NCBI GenBank assembly: GCA_027858865.1
Contig: JAQIBW010000275.1
Coordinates: 1 to 18,176 of the forward strand
Source of the DNA: Sulfurimonas sp.
GTDB lineage: Bacteria; Campylobacterota; Campylobacteria; Campylobacterales; Sulfurimonadaceae
Reading direction: 5' to 3'
DNA length: 18,176 nt
The position numbers were made by a program, and so were the translations under genes. Each line of letters starts with the position of its first letter. Position 1 is the stretch's first letter. The notes under the pieces are model-generated. The model had not been told where the DNA came from and searched no databases. It saw only the letters and a program-made list of their open reading frames with translations. Below are positions 1 through 7,917 of this stretch, one piece after another.

Positions 1-1
1 C

Positions 2-373
2 TACCTAGATTCATCACAAAAAGGTTCTTATTTAAATGGTGATGTATTAATGAAAATGAGTGAGTTTTTAAAAAGTCGAGATAACAATTTATATGAACTA
101 ATTGCATATACCATAATGCCAAATCATATTCATATACTTATAAAACCACTTGATAAATTAGCATTAGTTGTAAAGAGCATAAAAGGTTCAAGTGCAAAGA
201 TGATAAATGATATTCTCAAAAGAAGAGGGAAGTTCTGGGCTAATGATTATTATGATAAAACTATAAGAGATGAAAAACATTTCCAGACAGTGTATAATTA
301 CATAAAAAATAATCCTTTGAAGTTGGGCGAGACTGAAGTCTCACTTCCGAGATTTTACGGAATTTATGAATGA
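2..373 (+). CDS. REP-associated tyrosine transposase (RAYT, Y1_Tnp), 5' end outside window
   Basis: This is the C-terminal part of an HUH single-strand transposase of the IS200/IS605-like Y1_Tnp superfamily. The reading frame is open to the left window edge, so the true start lies upstream; the Met codon at 50 is internal. Numbered from that Met, the HUH motif is PNHIHIL with His26 and His28. It is followed by the RAYT-typical IKGSSAK, GKFW..DYYD, IRDEKHF and YIKNNP motifs. Tyr84 in YIKNNP is the likely catalytic tyrosine. In the family these enzymes nick single-stranded DNA at REP hairpins and are usually single-copy, domesticated genes. Unusually, codons 93-101 (GETEVSLPR) are a REP-like palindrome read in frame, so the segment after NNP, normally about 20-30 residues, looks replaced. 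A second palindrome of opposite orientation lies 15 nt past the stop. Family assignment is firm; whether the shortened C-terminus is functional is unknown. Confidence 0.9.
   Translation, partial: YLDSSQKGSYLNGDVLMKMSEFLKSRDNNLYELIAYTIMPNHIHILIKPLDKLALVVKSIKGSSAKMINDILKRRGKFWANDYYDKTIRDEKHFQTVYNYIKNNPLKLGETEVSLPRFYGIYE
327..349 (-). repeat. REP-like palindrome, copy 1 (inside RAYT 3' end)
   Basis: Read on the minus strand this has head CGGAAGTG, stem GAGAC, loop TTCA, stem GTCTC and tail GC. It lies wholly inside the transposase reading frame and is translated as ETEVSLP plus flanking residues. It faces copy 2 head to head across the transposase stop codon. The stem differs from other copies by paired changes. 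Confidence 0.85.
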
Positions 374-387
374 AAAAACAATACAAT

Positions 388-410
388 CGGAAGTGGGATT
401 TTAATCCCGC
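388..410 (+). repeat. REP-like palindrome, copy 2 (between RAYT and addA)
   Basis: Head CGGAAGTG, stem GGGAT, loop TTTA, stem ATCCC, tail GC. It is inverted relative to copy 1 and separated from it by 38 nt that hold the transposase stop codon, giving a REP doublet. Its end is only 14 nt before the addA start codon, in the place where a ribosome binding site would be expected. Confidence 0.85.
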
Positions 411-424
411 TAAAAATATGACAA

Positions 425-3142
425 ATGTTCAAAAATAACCTAGCCTACGAAGCAAGTGCGGGAAGTGGTAAGACATTTATGCTTGTTGTGCGTTATCTTT
501 CTCTTTTGTTTAAGGGTGCTACACCTAATAAAATCCTGGCTCTCACTTTTACGAACAAAGCAGCTTTTGAGATGCAAGAGAGAATCGTTCTTACTTTAGA
601 AGAGTTGGAACATCGTGGTGAGCTTGACGAGATAGTAAAAGTTACAGGCTTTTCTCGTGAGTTTTTACTGCATGAGAGAAAGAGAATTTTAGATGAGTTT
701 TTAAACTCAAATTCTAAGATAATGACTATCGATAAGTTTTTTGCGCAGATTTTACGTAAATTCTCTCTTTACGCTTCTTTGATGCCAGATTTTACTACTA
801 TGAGTTCTCAGCATGAGTTGAAACTTCTTTCACGCTTTTTAAAAGAGGTAAGTGTAGCTGGTAAAAAAAATACTCTTATCACTCTTTCGCTTCAGTCTAA
901 AAAGAGACTTGGAGATATATTCACACTTCTTGATGAGTTTTACATAAAGCATCAAGAACTTTCGCATCTAAAGTTTGAAAAACAAGAGTTTATACATTTT
1001 GAGCAAGAGGCTATGGAAAATCTTGGGTTTCTACGAGATATCATAGATAGATGCAACGGTGCATCTGCAACTGTTAAAAAAGCTGTAGAAGCAGATGATT
1101 TTGATGAGTTGGCATCTAAGAGTTGGATAGGAAGAGAGAGTCTAGACTATAGAACTTTTTCAAAGTGTTTTACTCCAGATATGAACTCTCTACTTACTCG
1201 AATTCAAGATGCAGTTAAAAACCAAAACCGAGCAAAAGAGCAAAACTTCTTTTATGCTTTGAGTGAGTTGACTGGCATCTATCAAAAAGCGAAAAAAGCA
1301 CTTTACACAGAAGACAGCGAACTAAGCTTTAACGATGTTACTGTTTTGGTTTACCACATCTTAAAAGAGCGAATAGACAGTGAGTTTTTATACTTTAGAC
1401 TAGACTCTGCTATAGAGCATATTCTTCTTGATGAGTTTCAAGATACTAGTATTTTGCAGTATGAAATCTTAAAACCGCTTATAGATGAGATACTCTCAGG
1501 AAGTGGAGTTAGTGAAGATGGAAGTTTTTTCTTTGTTGGAGATGTTAAGCAGTCTATTTATAGATTTCGCGGTGGAGTAAGCGCTTTGTTTGGAGCTGTA
1601 AAAGAGGAATGTCAAACAGAAGTAGAACCTCTTCTTACAAACTACCGCTCACAAAGAGAAGTAATTGAGTTTGTAAACAAAACTTTTATAGACAAGATAA
1701 ACAACTACGCTCCACAAATTGTAAGAGCAGATGCAGATGCAGGATATGTTGAGATTATAAATAGTGAAGAAATACTAGAAGAGACTCTTAAGCAGGTAAA
1801 AAGACTACTACAACTTGGTGCAGATATCAATGAAGTGGCAATCCTTTGTGCAACAAACGGTGATGGCGAAGTTATCAAGCAGATGCTACAAGAGGAAAAT
1901 ATAGAAGTTGTAACAGAGACGACGACTAAACTCATAAACCAAAAGAGTGTTAAGGCTGTTTTGGAGTACTTAAAGTATCTATATTTTGGTGAAGAGATAT
2001 ACAAACACAACTTTTTCGCACTGATAAATCAAGAAGTAAGAGATATCACAAGAGTTAATTTGACTAAGACAAAACTGTTGAGACTCATTAAAAATGTAAT
2101 AGCAGAATATAGACTCTTTAGCGATGACTTTCATCTTATACGCTTTTTAGATGTTGTCGGGAAGTATGAAGATATTGAAGCTCTTTTGTTTGAGTATGAA
2201 AGACTAGATGCAAGTGGTGCTGCATCTGATTTGAACGGTGTTAGAGTTCTGACGATTCATAAGTCAAAAGGTCTGGAGTATGAGCATGTCATTGTTATGG
2301 ACAGACTTAAAAAAGCTCCGCCTGCAAGAGATGCTATCATCTATGAATATGATGGTATTAAACTCGAAGATGTATATCTTCGCATCAAAGGTCGAGATGC
2401 TATAGATGCTGAGTATGAAGAGGCCCTTGCCAAAGAAAAGTATTTGGCTAAAGAGGATACTTTAAATGCTCTGTATGTAGCCTTTACTAGAGCTAGGGAA
2501 AATTTGTTTGTCATAGTCAAGTCAAAAGATTCAACTTTTGATCTTTTAAATTTAGAAGCAAAAAGTAGCGGGGAGTTAAAGTTATATGGAAGTGAGGCTT
2601 CAGCCTCGCAAAAAACCGCACTTCCGAAATTTGGTTACAAAGACATTTACTACGGAACTCAGAGTGATATTTTAAAACTCGAAGAGAGCAATGACGAAGA
2701 CTTAAAAGCTATAAACTTTGGTTTGGCTCTTCACTATATGCTTGAGATGCTTGGAGATTTTTCTCTTCAAAGTGTTTCAAATGCCAAAGATATGATGATA
2801 AACAAATACGGCTACTCTTTAGAAAATCAAGAGATAGTAGATATAGAGTCGAGAGTTATCAGACTTTTAGAAAAGGTAGAGTTTAGCTCTTTGGCATCTG
2901 GAGATTGTTATAAAGAGAAAGCTCTTAGATACAAAGACAACCTTCGTTATATTGATTTACTCGTAAAACAAAGTGATGGAAGCTGGGTAGTTATGGACTA
3001 TAAGAGTTCTATGGCTTATGGAGAGCATCATATAAAACAGGTAAATTACTCTGTAAAAGCCATACAAGAGAGAACAGGCGATGAGGTTTCTGGATATATT
3101 TGTTATTTGCTTGAAAAAGAGATAAAAATTGTTAAAGTTTAA
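425..3142 (+). CDS. addA: AddA/RecB-like ATP-dependent helicase-nuclease
   Basis: This is a UvrD/PcrA-superfamily SF1A helicase with a C-terminal RecB-type nuclease, the presumed AddA subunit of the epsilonproteobacterial end-resection enzyme. It would process double-strand breaks for RecA-dependent repair in the cytoplasm. Visible motifs: Walker A ASAGSGKT (10-17), LTFTNKAA (motif Ia), Walker B DEFQD (336-340), VGDVKQSIYRFRGG (371-384), LTNYRSQ, VLTIHKSKGLEY (608-619) and LYVAFTRAREN (683-693). Nuclease residues are His770, Asp844, Asp858 and Lys860 in DYKS, so both activities look intact. At 905 aa the length suits the family. The start is the ATG at 425, because an in-frame stop lies just upstream; no clear Shine-Dalgarno is seen. 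Residues 722-734, between the helicase motifs and the nuclease, are encoded by a REP-like insertion. No addB is visible; it may lie upstream of the transposase. Confidence 0.93.
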   Translation: MFKNNLAYEASAGSGKTFMLVVRYLSLLFKGATPNKILALTFTNKAAFEMQERIVLTLEELEHRGELDEIVKVTGFSREFLLHERKRILDEFLNSNSKIMTIDKFFAQILRKFSLYASLMPDFTTMSSQHELKLLSRFLKEVSVAGKKNTLITLSLQSKKRLGDIFTLLDEFYIKHQELSHLKFEKQEFIHFEQEAMENLGFLRDIIDRCNGASATVKKAVEADDFDELASKSWIGRESLDYRTFSKCFTPDMNSLLTRIQDAVKNQNRAKEQNFFYALSELTGIYQKAKKALYTEDSELSFNDVTVLVYHILKERIDSEFLYFRLDSAIEHILLDEFQDTSILQYEILKPLIDEILSGSGVSEDGSFFFVGDVKQSIYRFRGGVSALFGAVKEECQTEVEPLLTNYRSQREVIEFVNKTFIDKINNYAPQIVRADADAGYVEIINSEEILEETLKQVKRLLQLGADINEVAILCATNGDGEVIKQMLQEENIEVVTETTTKLINQKSVKAVLEYLKYLYFGEEIYKHNFFALINQEVRDITRVNLTKTKLLRLIKNVIAEYRLFSDDFHLIRFLDVVGKYEDIEALLFEYERLDASGAASDLNGVRVLTIHKSKGLEYEHVIVMDRLKKAPPARDAIIYEYDGIKLEDVYLRIKGRDAIDAEYEEALAKEKYLAKEDTLNALYVAFTRARENLFVIVKSKDSTFDLLNLEAKSSGELKLYGSEASASQKTALPKFGYKDIYYGTQSDILKLEESNDEDLKAINFGLALHYMLEMLGDFSLQSVSNAKDMMINKYGYSLENQEIVDIESRVIRLLEKVEFSSLASGDCYKEKALRYKDNLRYIDLLVKQSDGSWVVMDYKSSMAYGEHHIKQVNYSVKAIQERTGDEVSGYICYLLEKEIKIVKV
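2588..2609 (+). repeat. REP-like palindrome, copy 3, inside addA
   Basis: Head GGAAGTG, stem GAGGC, loop TTCA, stem GCCTC, tail GC. It is read in frame as GSEASAS. It lies in the linker between the last helicase motif and the RecB-type nuclease, where a loop insertion is likely to be tolerated. Confidence 0.85.
2618..2626 (-). repeat. Hairpin-less REP remnant inside addA
   Basis: This is GC followed by ACTTCCG, which equals the two ends of an inverted REP with the 14-nt palindrome cleanly missing from the middle. It sits 8 nt after copy 3 in tail-to-tail orientation, so the pair resembles a REP doublet in which the second hairpin was deleted. Copy 3 plus the remnant spans 39 nt, exactly 13 codons. 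Confidence 0.65.
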
Positions 3143-3145
3143 AAA

Positions 3146-3748
3146 TTGATTTTATCATATACAGAGGGATTTATATTGGGTCTTGGTGCGGCTGTGCCTT
3201 TGGGTCCTATAAATATTCTTATAATGAATGAGGCTATAAAAAGGTACAAAAATGGTGTTATGATAGGTCTTGGAGCTATGAGTTCTGACATTATGTATCT
3301 ATTTTTAATCGTATTTGGATTAATAGCTTTTTTTAATCATCCATATATTTTAAACTCTCTATCTCTTTTTGGTGGGGCTTTTTTACTATACTTAGCATAT
3401 GCTATTTTTAAAAATAGAGATACAAAGATAGGTGTACCTAAAGAGAATGTAAAAGGGAGCAGTTGTGTAAAACTCTATGCAAAAGGTTTCATCTTAACAG
3501 CTATAAATCCATACACTATAGGATTTTGGTTGAGTGTATCATGTTATATTGCAGGTAAAGAATTAGACCCTTATATTACTTTGTTAGGGATGCTTAGTGC
3601 TATTTTACTCTGGATAACACTTATGCCGTATTTGGTACATAAAACTAAGCATAAAATCTCTAAAAATGTTTCGCACTGGATAAGTATTGCATCTGCTATT
3701 ATTTTATTTGGTTTTGGTATAGTTATGATTATAAAGCTTTTTGCATAA
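3146..3748 (+). CDS. LysE/RhtB-family amino-acid exporter
   Basis: This is a 200-aa polytopic inner-membrane protein of the LysE/RhtB translocator family, which exports amino acids or related small molecules by proton antiport; the substrate cannot be told from sequence. The N-terminal signature GFILGLGAAVPLGP, followed by INILIMNEAI, matches the family's G-x-x-x-x-PGP region. The central AINPYTIGFW corresponds to the second half's NP motif. About six hydrophobic segments are apparent, with a charged loop at residues 70-100. The start is a TTG three bases after the addA stop. It is preferred because family members begin a few residues before the GFxLG motif; no strong Shine-Dalgarno is present, so translation may be coupled to addA. 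The next in-frame TTG at 3176 would cut into the first membrane segment. Confidence 0.87.
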   Translation: MILSYTEGFILGLGAAVPLGPINILIMNEAIKRYKNGVMIGLGAMSSDIMYLFLIVFGLIAFFNHPYILNSLSLFGGAFLLYLAYAIFKNRDTKIGVPKENVKGSSCVKLYAKGFILTAINPYTIGFWLSVSCYIAGKELDPYITLLGMLSAILLWITLMPYLVHKTKHKISKNVSHWISIASAIILFGFGIVMIIKLFA

Positions 3749-3764
3749 GCTAAAAGGGTAAAAA

Positions 3765-4022
3765 ATGAAAAAAATCATAGTAGTATTTTTGTTGAGTGTT
3801 TTGTCAATATATGCGAGTTCCATAGAGCGTGATGTTGTAAAAAATGGAGCTAGAGAAGCCAGAGAAGTAAGAAAAGATTCAACAAGACAAACAAGAGAAG
3901 TTAGAGAAGCAAGAAAAGATGCTCACGCACAGACAAGACATGAAAGATGGACAGAGCCAAGAACAGATAAAAAATCTAAAAAGAGCACAAACATTCTAAA
4001 CCTTAAAGAAACCATAAATTAA
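3765..4022 (+). CDS. Small exported Arg/Glu-rich repeat protein, function unknown
   Basis: I do not recognise this 85-aa protein. It has a clear Sec signal peptide: MKK, a hydrophobic core IIVVFLLSVLSIY, then ASS with probable cleavage near residue 17-18. The mature part is very rich in Arg, Glu, Lys and Asp. Residues 30-43 and 44-57 are a tandem 14-residue duplication (REAREVRKDSTRQT, then REVREARKDAHAQT), predicted to be a strongly charged amphipathic helix, and the tail is basic. The 42-bp repeat is visible at DNA level (3852-3935). An A/G-rich ribosome binding site (AAAGGG) lies before the ATG. It is 16 bp downstream of the exporter gene and probably cotranscribed with it. A periplasmic location follows from the signal peptide; binding to an anionic surface such as peptidoglycan, LPS or nucleic acid is only a guess. 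Confidence 0.75.
   Translation: MKKIIVVFLLSVLSIYASSIERDVVKNGAREAREVRKDSTRQTREVREARKDAHAQTRHERWTEPRTDKKSKKSTNILNLKETIN
3852..3935 (+). repeat. Tandem duplication of 42 bp inside the small exported protein gene
   Basis: Two adjacent 42-bp units encode the 14-residue repeats that begin REAREVRKD and REVREARKD. They differ at several bases, so the duplication is not recent. Confidence 0.75.
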
Positions 4023-4044
4023 GCTACTTGTAAGTTTATATAGC

Positions 4045-4050
4045 TATACT
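4045..4050 (+). promoter_or_regulatory. Candidate -10 box for rplM-rpsI
   Basis: TATACT lies 33 bp before the rplM start in a 60-bp intergenic gap, with A/T-rich DNA upstream and no clear -35. This suits the epsilonproteobacterial sigma-70 pattern but is weak evidence. Confidence 0.35.
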
Positions 4051-4082
4051 TCCGTCACTTAAATTAATCGAAAGGTTCTTGA

Positions 4083-4505
4083 ATGAAATTTACAAAAATT
4101 GCAACTCCAGAACAGATTGATCAAAAATGGATTTTGATTGATGCTGAAGGAAAGACATTTGGTCGTATGATTACAGAAGTAGCTACTATACTTCGTGGTA
4201 AGAATAAGACTTGTTGGACTCCAAACATTGACTGTGGTGACTACGTAGTTATCATTAACGCTACAAAGGCTAAATTTAACGGTCTTGGTAAAATAGCTAA
4301 TAAAGAATATTTTTCTCACTCTGGTTATTTTGGTAGTACTAAAAGTATTAAAATGACTGAACTTTTAGCGAAAAACCCTGAGAAGCTTTACAAATTAGCT
4401 ACTCGTGGTATGCTTCCTAAAACTAAGCTTGGTGCTAAGATGATTAAAAAATTAAAAATTTATGCAGGTGATCAACACCCTCACACTGCACAACTAGCTA
4501 AGTAA
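4083..4505 (+). CDS. rplM: 50S ribosomal protein L13
   Basis: L13 is an early-assembling protein of the large ribosomal subunit that binds 23S rRNA. Family landmarks are [14 protein letters not shown] near the start (residues 16-29), [22 protein letters not shown] and the C-terminal [10 protein letters not shown] followed by [12 protein letters not shown]. At 140 aa it matches the usual length of about 142. AAAGG lies about 8 bases upstream of the ATG. It is followed after 10 bp by rpsI, the conserved L13-S9 gene pair of bacteria. Codon use favours CGT and GGT, as expected for high expression. Confidence 0.98.
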   Translation: MKFTKIATPEQIDQKWILIDAEGKTFGRMITEVATILRGKNKTCWTPNIDCGDYVVIINATKAKFNGLGKIANKEYFSHSGYFGSTKSIKMTELLAKNPEKLYKLATRGMLPKTKLGAKMIKKLKIYAGDQHPHTAQLAK

Positions 4506-4515
4506 GGATAACCAC

Positions 4516-4905
4516 ATGGCAAGAATATATGCAACAGGTCGTCGTAAAGCGTCGATAGCAAAAGTATGGTTAACTCCAGGTACAGGTAACATCACAATCA
4601 ATGGTCTTTCTTTAGACGCATGGTTAGGTGGACTTGAGGCTAAGAAACTTCGTGTTAAACAACCCTTAGTTCTTTCTAAGCAAGACACTTCAGTTGATAT
4701 CGTTGCTACTACTTTAGGTGGTGGTTTCGGTGGTCAAGCTGATGCACTTCGTCATGGTATCTCTCGTGCATTAGTTGCATTTGATCCAGCGATTAAAGCT
4801 ATCCTTAAACCAGAGGGTATGATGACTCGTGATTCACGTGTTGTTGAACGTAAGAAGCCAGGTAAGCGTAAAGCTCGTCGTTCTCGTCAGTTCTCAAAAC
4901 GTTAA
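4516..4905 (+). CDS. rpsI: 30S ribosomal protein S9
   Basis: S9 belongs to the head of the small ribosomal subunit, and its basic C-terminal tail reaches toward the P-site tRNA. The sequence shows the N-terminal [18 protein letters not shown], the central [15 protein letters not shown] and RALV motifs, and the characteristic tail RSRQFSKR ending in Lys-Arg. The length of 129 aa equals that of typical family members. A strong AAGGA overlaps the rplM stop codon and precedes the ATG with normal spacing. It is the second gene of the rplM-rpsI operon and is followed by a strong hairpin. Confidence 0.98.
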   Translation: MARIYATGRRKASIAKVWLTPGTGNITINGLSLDAWLGGLEAKKLRVKQPLVLSKQDTSVDIVATTLGGGFGGQADALRHGISRALVAFDPAIKAILKPEGMMTRDSRVVERKKPGKRKARRSRQFSKR

Positions 4906-4920
4906 TCATTTTATACACTT

Positions 4921-4949
4921 TTTTATCAAGACATTTCGTCTTGATAAAA
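4921..4949 (+). terminator. Transcription terminator hairpin after rpsI
   Basis: A perfect 12-bp inverted repeat, TTTTATCAAGAC and GTCTTGATAAAA, is separated by the 5-nt loop ATTTC, 15 bp after the rpsI stop. The following TCTCTCTCTAATCTT is pyrimidine-rich rather than a pure T run. Position and symmetry favour a terminator, though not a textbook one. Confidence 0.65.
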
Positions 4950-4995
4950 TCTCTCTCTAATCTTCACAAAAAATCAACAATTAAACTTATTTATA

Positions 4996-5001
4996 TATAA
5001 T
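4996..5001 (+). promoter_or_regulatory. Promoter -10 box for the gene at 5029
   Basis: A consensus TATAAT within TTATATATAATGC lies 27 bp before the ATG at 5029 and after the rpsI hairpin. No -35 is recognisable. An AAAGG ribosome binding site follows. Confidence 0.5.
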
Positions 5002-5028
5002 GCTCTCAGTTAATCAAAAGGCATAATT

Positions 5029-6408
5029 ATGAAAAAAATTCTCGTAGCTCTCTTAGTAATTATTACGGTCATTACACTTCTTCCAATAGTAGGTAATAGT
5101 GTCGCTGAGGAAGTATTAAAAACTAGTGTAGCACTTTTAACTTCTAATGGGTTAGAGTTGAAAAATAATACAACAGAATCGTCGTACCTTAATACTAAAA
5201 AACATTATGAATTTTTACTCTCAGATGCTCCTAAATTTATAGAACACCTTAACCAATATTCAGAAGCTCAGATACCTCCATATTTAGATGTAATGATTTC
5301 TGGTGTAGTAGTAGGTGTAGATTTAGAATATAGTAACTTTCCATTAAGTTCTAGAGTAATTGTTGATATATATCCATTAACTCTTCCTACCAACACTACG
5401 GATGAACTTAAAAAAGAGAATATGCCTTTTTATACTTATATAGATAAGCTACTTCAAGGTAAAGGTGTCTTGTATCATATAAACTACTATATAGCTGATG
5501 AACTTTTTGATGGATACATAAAAGATATAGATGAAGAATATATGTTTGATAATGGAAGTAAGATGTCTGTGAAACTTTCTAATGCTACTTATTATGGAAG
5601 TGGGCATTTAATAGCACCTAAAACTTTGCAAACAAGCATCTCAAAGATTATTATCAAGGCAGATGAGTCTGGAGAAGGGATTACATTTGAGATGCATGAT
5701 TTAACATCTTCATCTACTTTTGAATCGCAAAGGACATACGTGTCTGGGGCTGCGATGAAATCAATGTCCATTCTTATAGGGCAAGAAAAAAGTTCTAACG
5801 TGAGAGCCAGCATTGATGATATGAAAATAAATATATCTTCAAATACACAAGGCAATAAAGCTGAGTTCTACTCAAAGAGTTCTTTTGGAAAGTTGAAAAT
5901 AGATTCTAAAGATGCAAAGATTGTGGCTTCAGGTTTTAACTATGATATATCTTTGGATGGTCTGGAAAAAGACTCTTATGAAGAGTTTAGAAAATTAACT
6001 TCTCATGCAGATGCAAACTATTCTCCAGAGTTAGAGGAGAAACTTAAAGAGTCTGTTATCAAGCTACTTTCAAAAGGTTTATCACTTAGTGTCGCTGATA
6101 TGTCAATAAAAAAAATAGCTGTAGAAGATAGGAAACCAATAGATGGATTTAGCATAATGGCAAAAATGGTTTTAAAAGAAGATGTAGATTTAGCAAAAAA
6201 ATTAACATCTTCACCTATGTCTATTAGTGAAAATATAAATCTTGCCTCTACTATTAAGTTTTCAAAAGAGTTTTATACTCTTGTAAACAAGGAAGTTCCT
6301 ATAACAGGAATGGCTAACTCATTGGCTAAAGAAGATGGCAACAATATTGTTTTTGAGATTAAACTCAATGATGGGAAATTGAGTGTTAATGAAAAAGCAC
6401 TCAACTAA
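5029..6408 (+). CDS. Membrane-anchored protein, possibly DUF945/YdgA-like
   Basis: This 459-aa protein begins with an uncleaved-looking signal anchor (MKK, then LVALLVIITVITLLPIVG to residue 22) followed by a long soluble, presumably periplasmic part. The anchor, the next helix with Glu and Leu, and the beta-rich alternation of polar and hydrophobic residues resemble the DUF945 (YdgA/YihF) family. I cannot identify a diagnostic motif, so this is tentative. No catalytic motif is visible. The start has AAAGG seven bases upstream and a good -10 box. The gene ends 9 bp before the GTG of the solute-binding protein, so the two probably form an operon with the HAD gene. The protein is ordinary in composition, with many Ser, Lys and Asp residues. 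The coding call is secure; function is not. Confidence 0.9.
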   Translation: MKKILVALLVIITVITLLPIVGNSVAEEVLKTSVALLTSNGLELKNNTTESSYLNTKKHYEFLLSDAPKFIEHLNQYSEAQIPPYLDVMISGVVVGVDLEYSNFPLSSRVIVDIYPLTLPTNTTDELKKENMPFYTYIDKLLQGKGVLYHINYYIADELFDGYIKDIDEEYMFDNGSKMSVKLSNATYYGSGHLIAPKTLQTSISKIIIKADESGEGITFEMHDLTSSSTFESQRTYVSGAAMKSMSILIGQEKSSNVRASIDDMKINISSNTQGNKAEFYSKSSFGKLKIDSKDAKIVASGFNYDISLDGLEKDSYEEFRKLTSHADANYSPELEEKLKESVIKLLSKGLSLSVADMSIKKIAVEDRKPIDGFSIMAKMVLKEDVDLAKKLTSSPMSISENINLASTIKFSKEFYTLVNKEVPITGMANSLAKEDGNNIVFEIKLNDGKLSVNEKALN

Positions 6409-6417
6409 GAGTTGACA

Positions 6418-7917
6418 GTGAAATATTTACTACTACTTTTTTTATCTATAAATATATTTGCCTCAACCTTGCATCTTGCAACGTCGGCAAATCCATCTAG
6501 ACTAAACCCGCTACTTGCAACAGACTCTAGCTCATCTGAGATAGCAGGATTTTTATTTAACGGATTAGTGAAGTTTGATAAAGACTCTTCGACGATAATT
6601 GGTGATCTGGCAAAAGAGTTCTATTTTGAAAATGACACAATACTGATTTTTAAACTTCATGAAAATGTTCTTTGGCATGACGGAGAGAAATTTAGTGCTA
6701 AAGATGTTCTTTTTACATATAAGACTTTGATTTCACCAAAAGTAGTCTCACCATATAGTGCGGACTTCAGGTTTATAAAAAATGTAGAAATAGTTGATGA
6801 GTTTACTATTAAGGTAATATATAAACAGCCTTACTTTAAAGCTTTAGAGACTTGGATGATGGGCATTTTACCTGAGCATGTGCTAAAGGATGAAAAAAAC
6901 CTTATGAACTCTAAGTTCAATGTAGAGCCAATAGGCACAGGTGCATATAAACTTCATCAACTAGAACACTCTAAAAATATAATTCTTGTTGCCTTTGATG
7001 ATTACTTCAAAGGAAGAGCAAAGATAGATAGAATATCTTTTCATGTTATAGCAGATCCTATGACCCGATTTTTGATGCTAAAGTCAGCTGCTTTGGATAT
7101 TGGTGCGATAGAACCTATGCAGTTTGAGAGGCAGTTAAATCCTGATTTTTTTGATAAGTTTAATATTTATGAAGAGATTAGTCACTCTTATACCTATCTT
7201 GGGTTTAACCTAAGACGTGAGAAGTTTCAAAATCCAAAGGTAAGAGAGGCTCTTTCACTAGCCATTGATAGACAAGAGATAGTGAATATTTTGTTTTTTA
7301 AACATGCAAAGGTATGTACTGGACCATTCTTGCCAAAAACAAAAGCATTCAATCCTGATGTTAAAGCACCAGTCCAAGATATGCAAAAGGCAAAAAAACT
7401 TTTAAAAGAAGCTGGTTATGATGATAAAAATCCTTTCAAATTTGAGATTGTTACATCAAACGCTAGTGCAATAAGACCTTACGCTGCACAAATCCTTCAA
7501 CATCAACTAAAAAAAGTTGGTGTAATAGTAACTCTTAGAGTGATGGAGTGGCAGGCATTTTTGAATATGGTTGTATTTCCAAACAAGTTTGACAGCGTTC
7601 TTTTAGGATGGGGACTCTCATCTACCCCAGACCCATATCTCTTCTGGCATAGTGAAAATGACAAGCAGGGTGGATTTAATCTCATAGGGTACAAAAATGC
7701 TAAGATTGACAAGATGATAGAAGAATCACAAAGTGTCATCGATAGAGAAAAGTTAGGTAAACTTTGGCGAGAGATGTTTAAGATTATTGTTGAAGATAAT
7801 CCATATCTCTTTTTATATATTCCAAATTCTATAACAACAGTAAATAAAAATATTAAAAATGTAGAACCTAGCTTGAGTGGCATCTGGCACAACTACATAA
7901 AATGGAAAAAAAATTGA
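6418..7917 (+). CDS. Family-5 extracellular solute-binding protein (peptide ABC type)
   Basis: This is a periplasmic binding protein of the SBP_bac_5 (DppA/OppA-like) family, which captures peptides, nickel chelates or similar ligands for an ABC importer. It has a signal peptide (MKYLLLLFLSINIFA, cleavage near residue 15) and then LHLATSANPSRLNPLLATDS, the usual family start. Further family features are FLFNGLVKFD, WHDGEKFSAKDVLFTYK, PIGTGAYKL, GFNLRREKFQNPKVREALSLAIDR and LGWGLSSTPDPYLFWHS. Length is about 499 aa, as usual. I chose the GTG at 6418, with AAGAG six bases upstream; a TTG at 6412 in the same frame lacks spacing to that site. No permease or ATPase genes adjoin it, so it is an orphan or works with a transporter elsewhere. 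It overlaps the next gene by 16 bp. Confidence 0.92.
   Translation: MKYLLLLFLSINIFASTLHLATSANPSRLNPLLATDSSSSEIAGFLFNGLVKFDKDSSTIIGDLAKEFYFENDTILIFKLHENVLWHDGEKFSAKDVLFTYKTLISPKVVSPYSADFRFIKNVEIVDEFTIKVIYKQPYFKALETWMMGILPEHVLKDEKNLMNSKFNVEPIGTGAYKLHQLEHSKNIILVAFDDYFKGRAKIDRISFHVIADPMTRFLMLKSAALDIGAIEPMQFERQLNPDFFDKFNIYEEISHSYTYLGFNLRREKFQNPKVREALSLAIDRQEIVNILFFKHAKVCTGPFLPKTKAFNPDVKAPVQDMQKAKKLLKEAGYDDKNPFKFEIVTSNASAIRPYAAQILQHQLKKVGVIVTLRVMEWQAFLNMVVFPNKFDSVLLGWGLSSTPDPYLFWHSENDKQGGFNLIGYKNAKIDKMIEESQSVIDREKLGKLWREMFKIIVEDNPYLFLYIPNSITTVNKNIKNVEPSLSGIWHNYIKWKKN

Noticed and set aside
461..468. GGAAGTGG in addA resembling the REP head
   Set aside because: It is the Walker A Gly-Ser-Gly-Lys coding sequence; no hairpin follows.
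5596..5604. GGAAGTGGG resembling the REP head
   Set aside because: No palindrome follows; it encodes Gly-Ser-Gly inside the membrane-anchored protein and is explained by coding sequence.
6412..6417. TTG start for the solute-binding protein
   Set aside because: It directly abuts the AAGAG ribosome site; the GTG at 6418 has proper spacing and gives a cleaner signal peptide.
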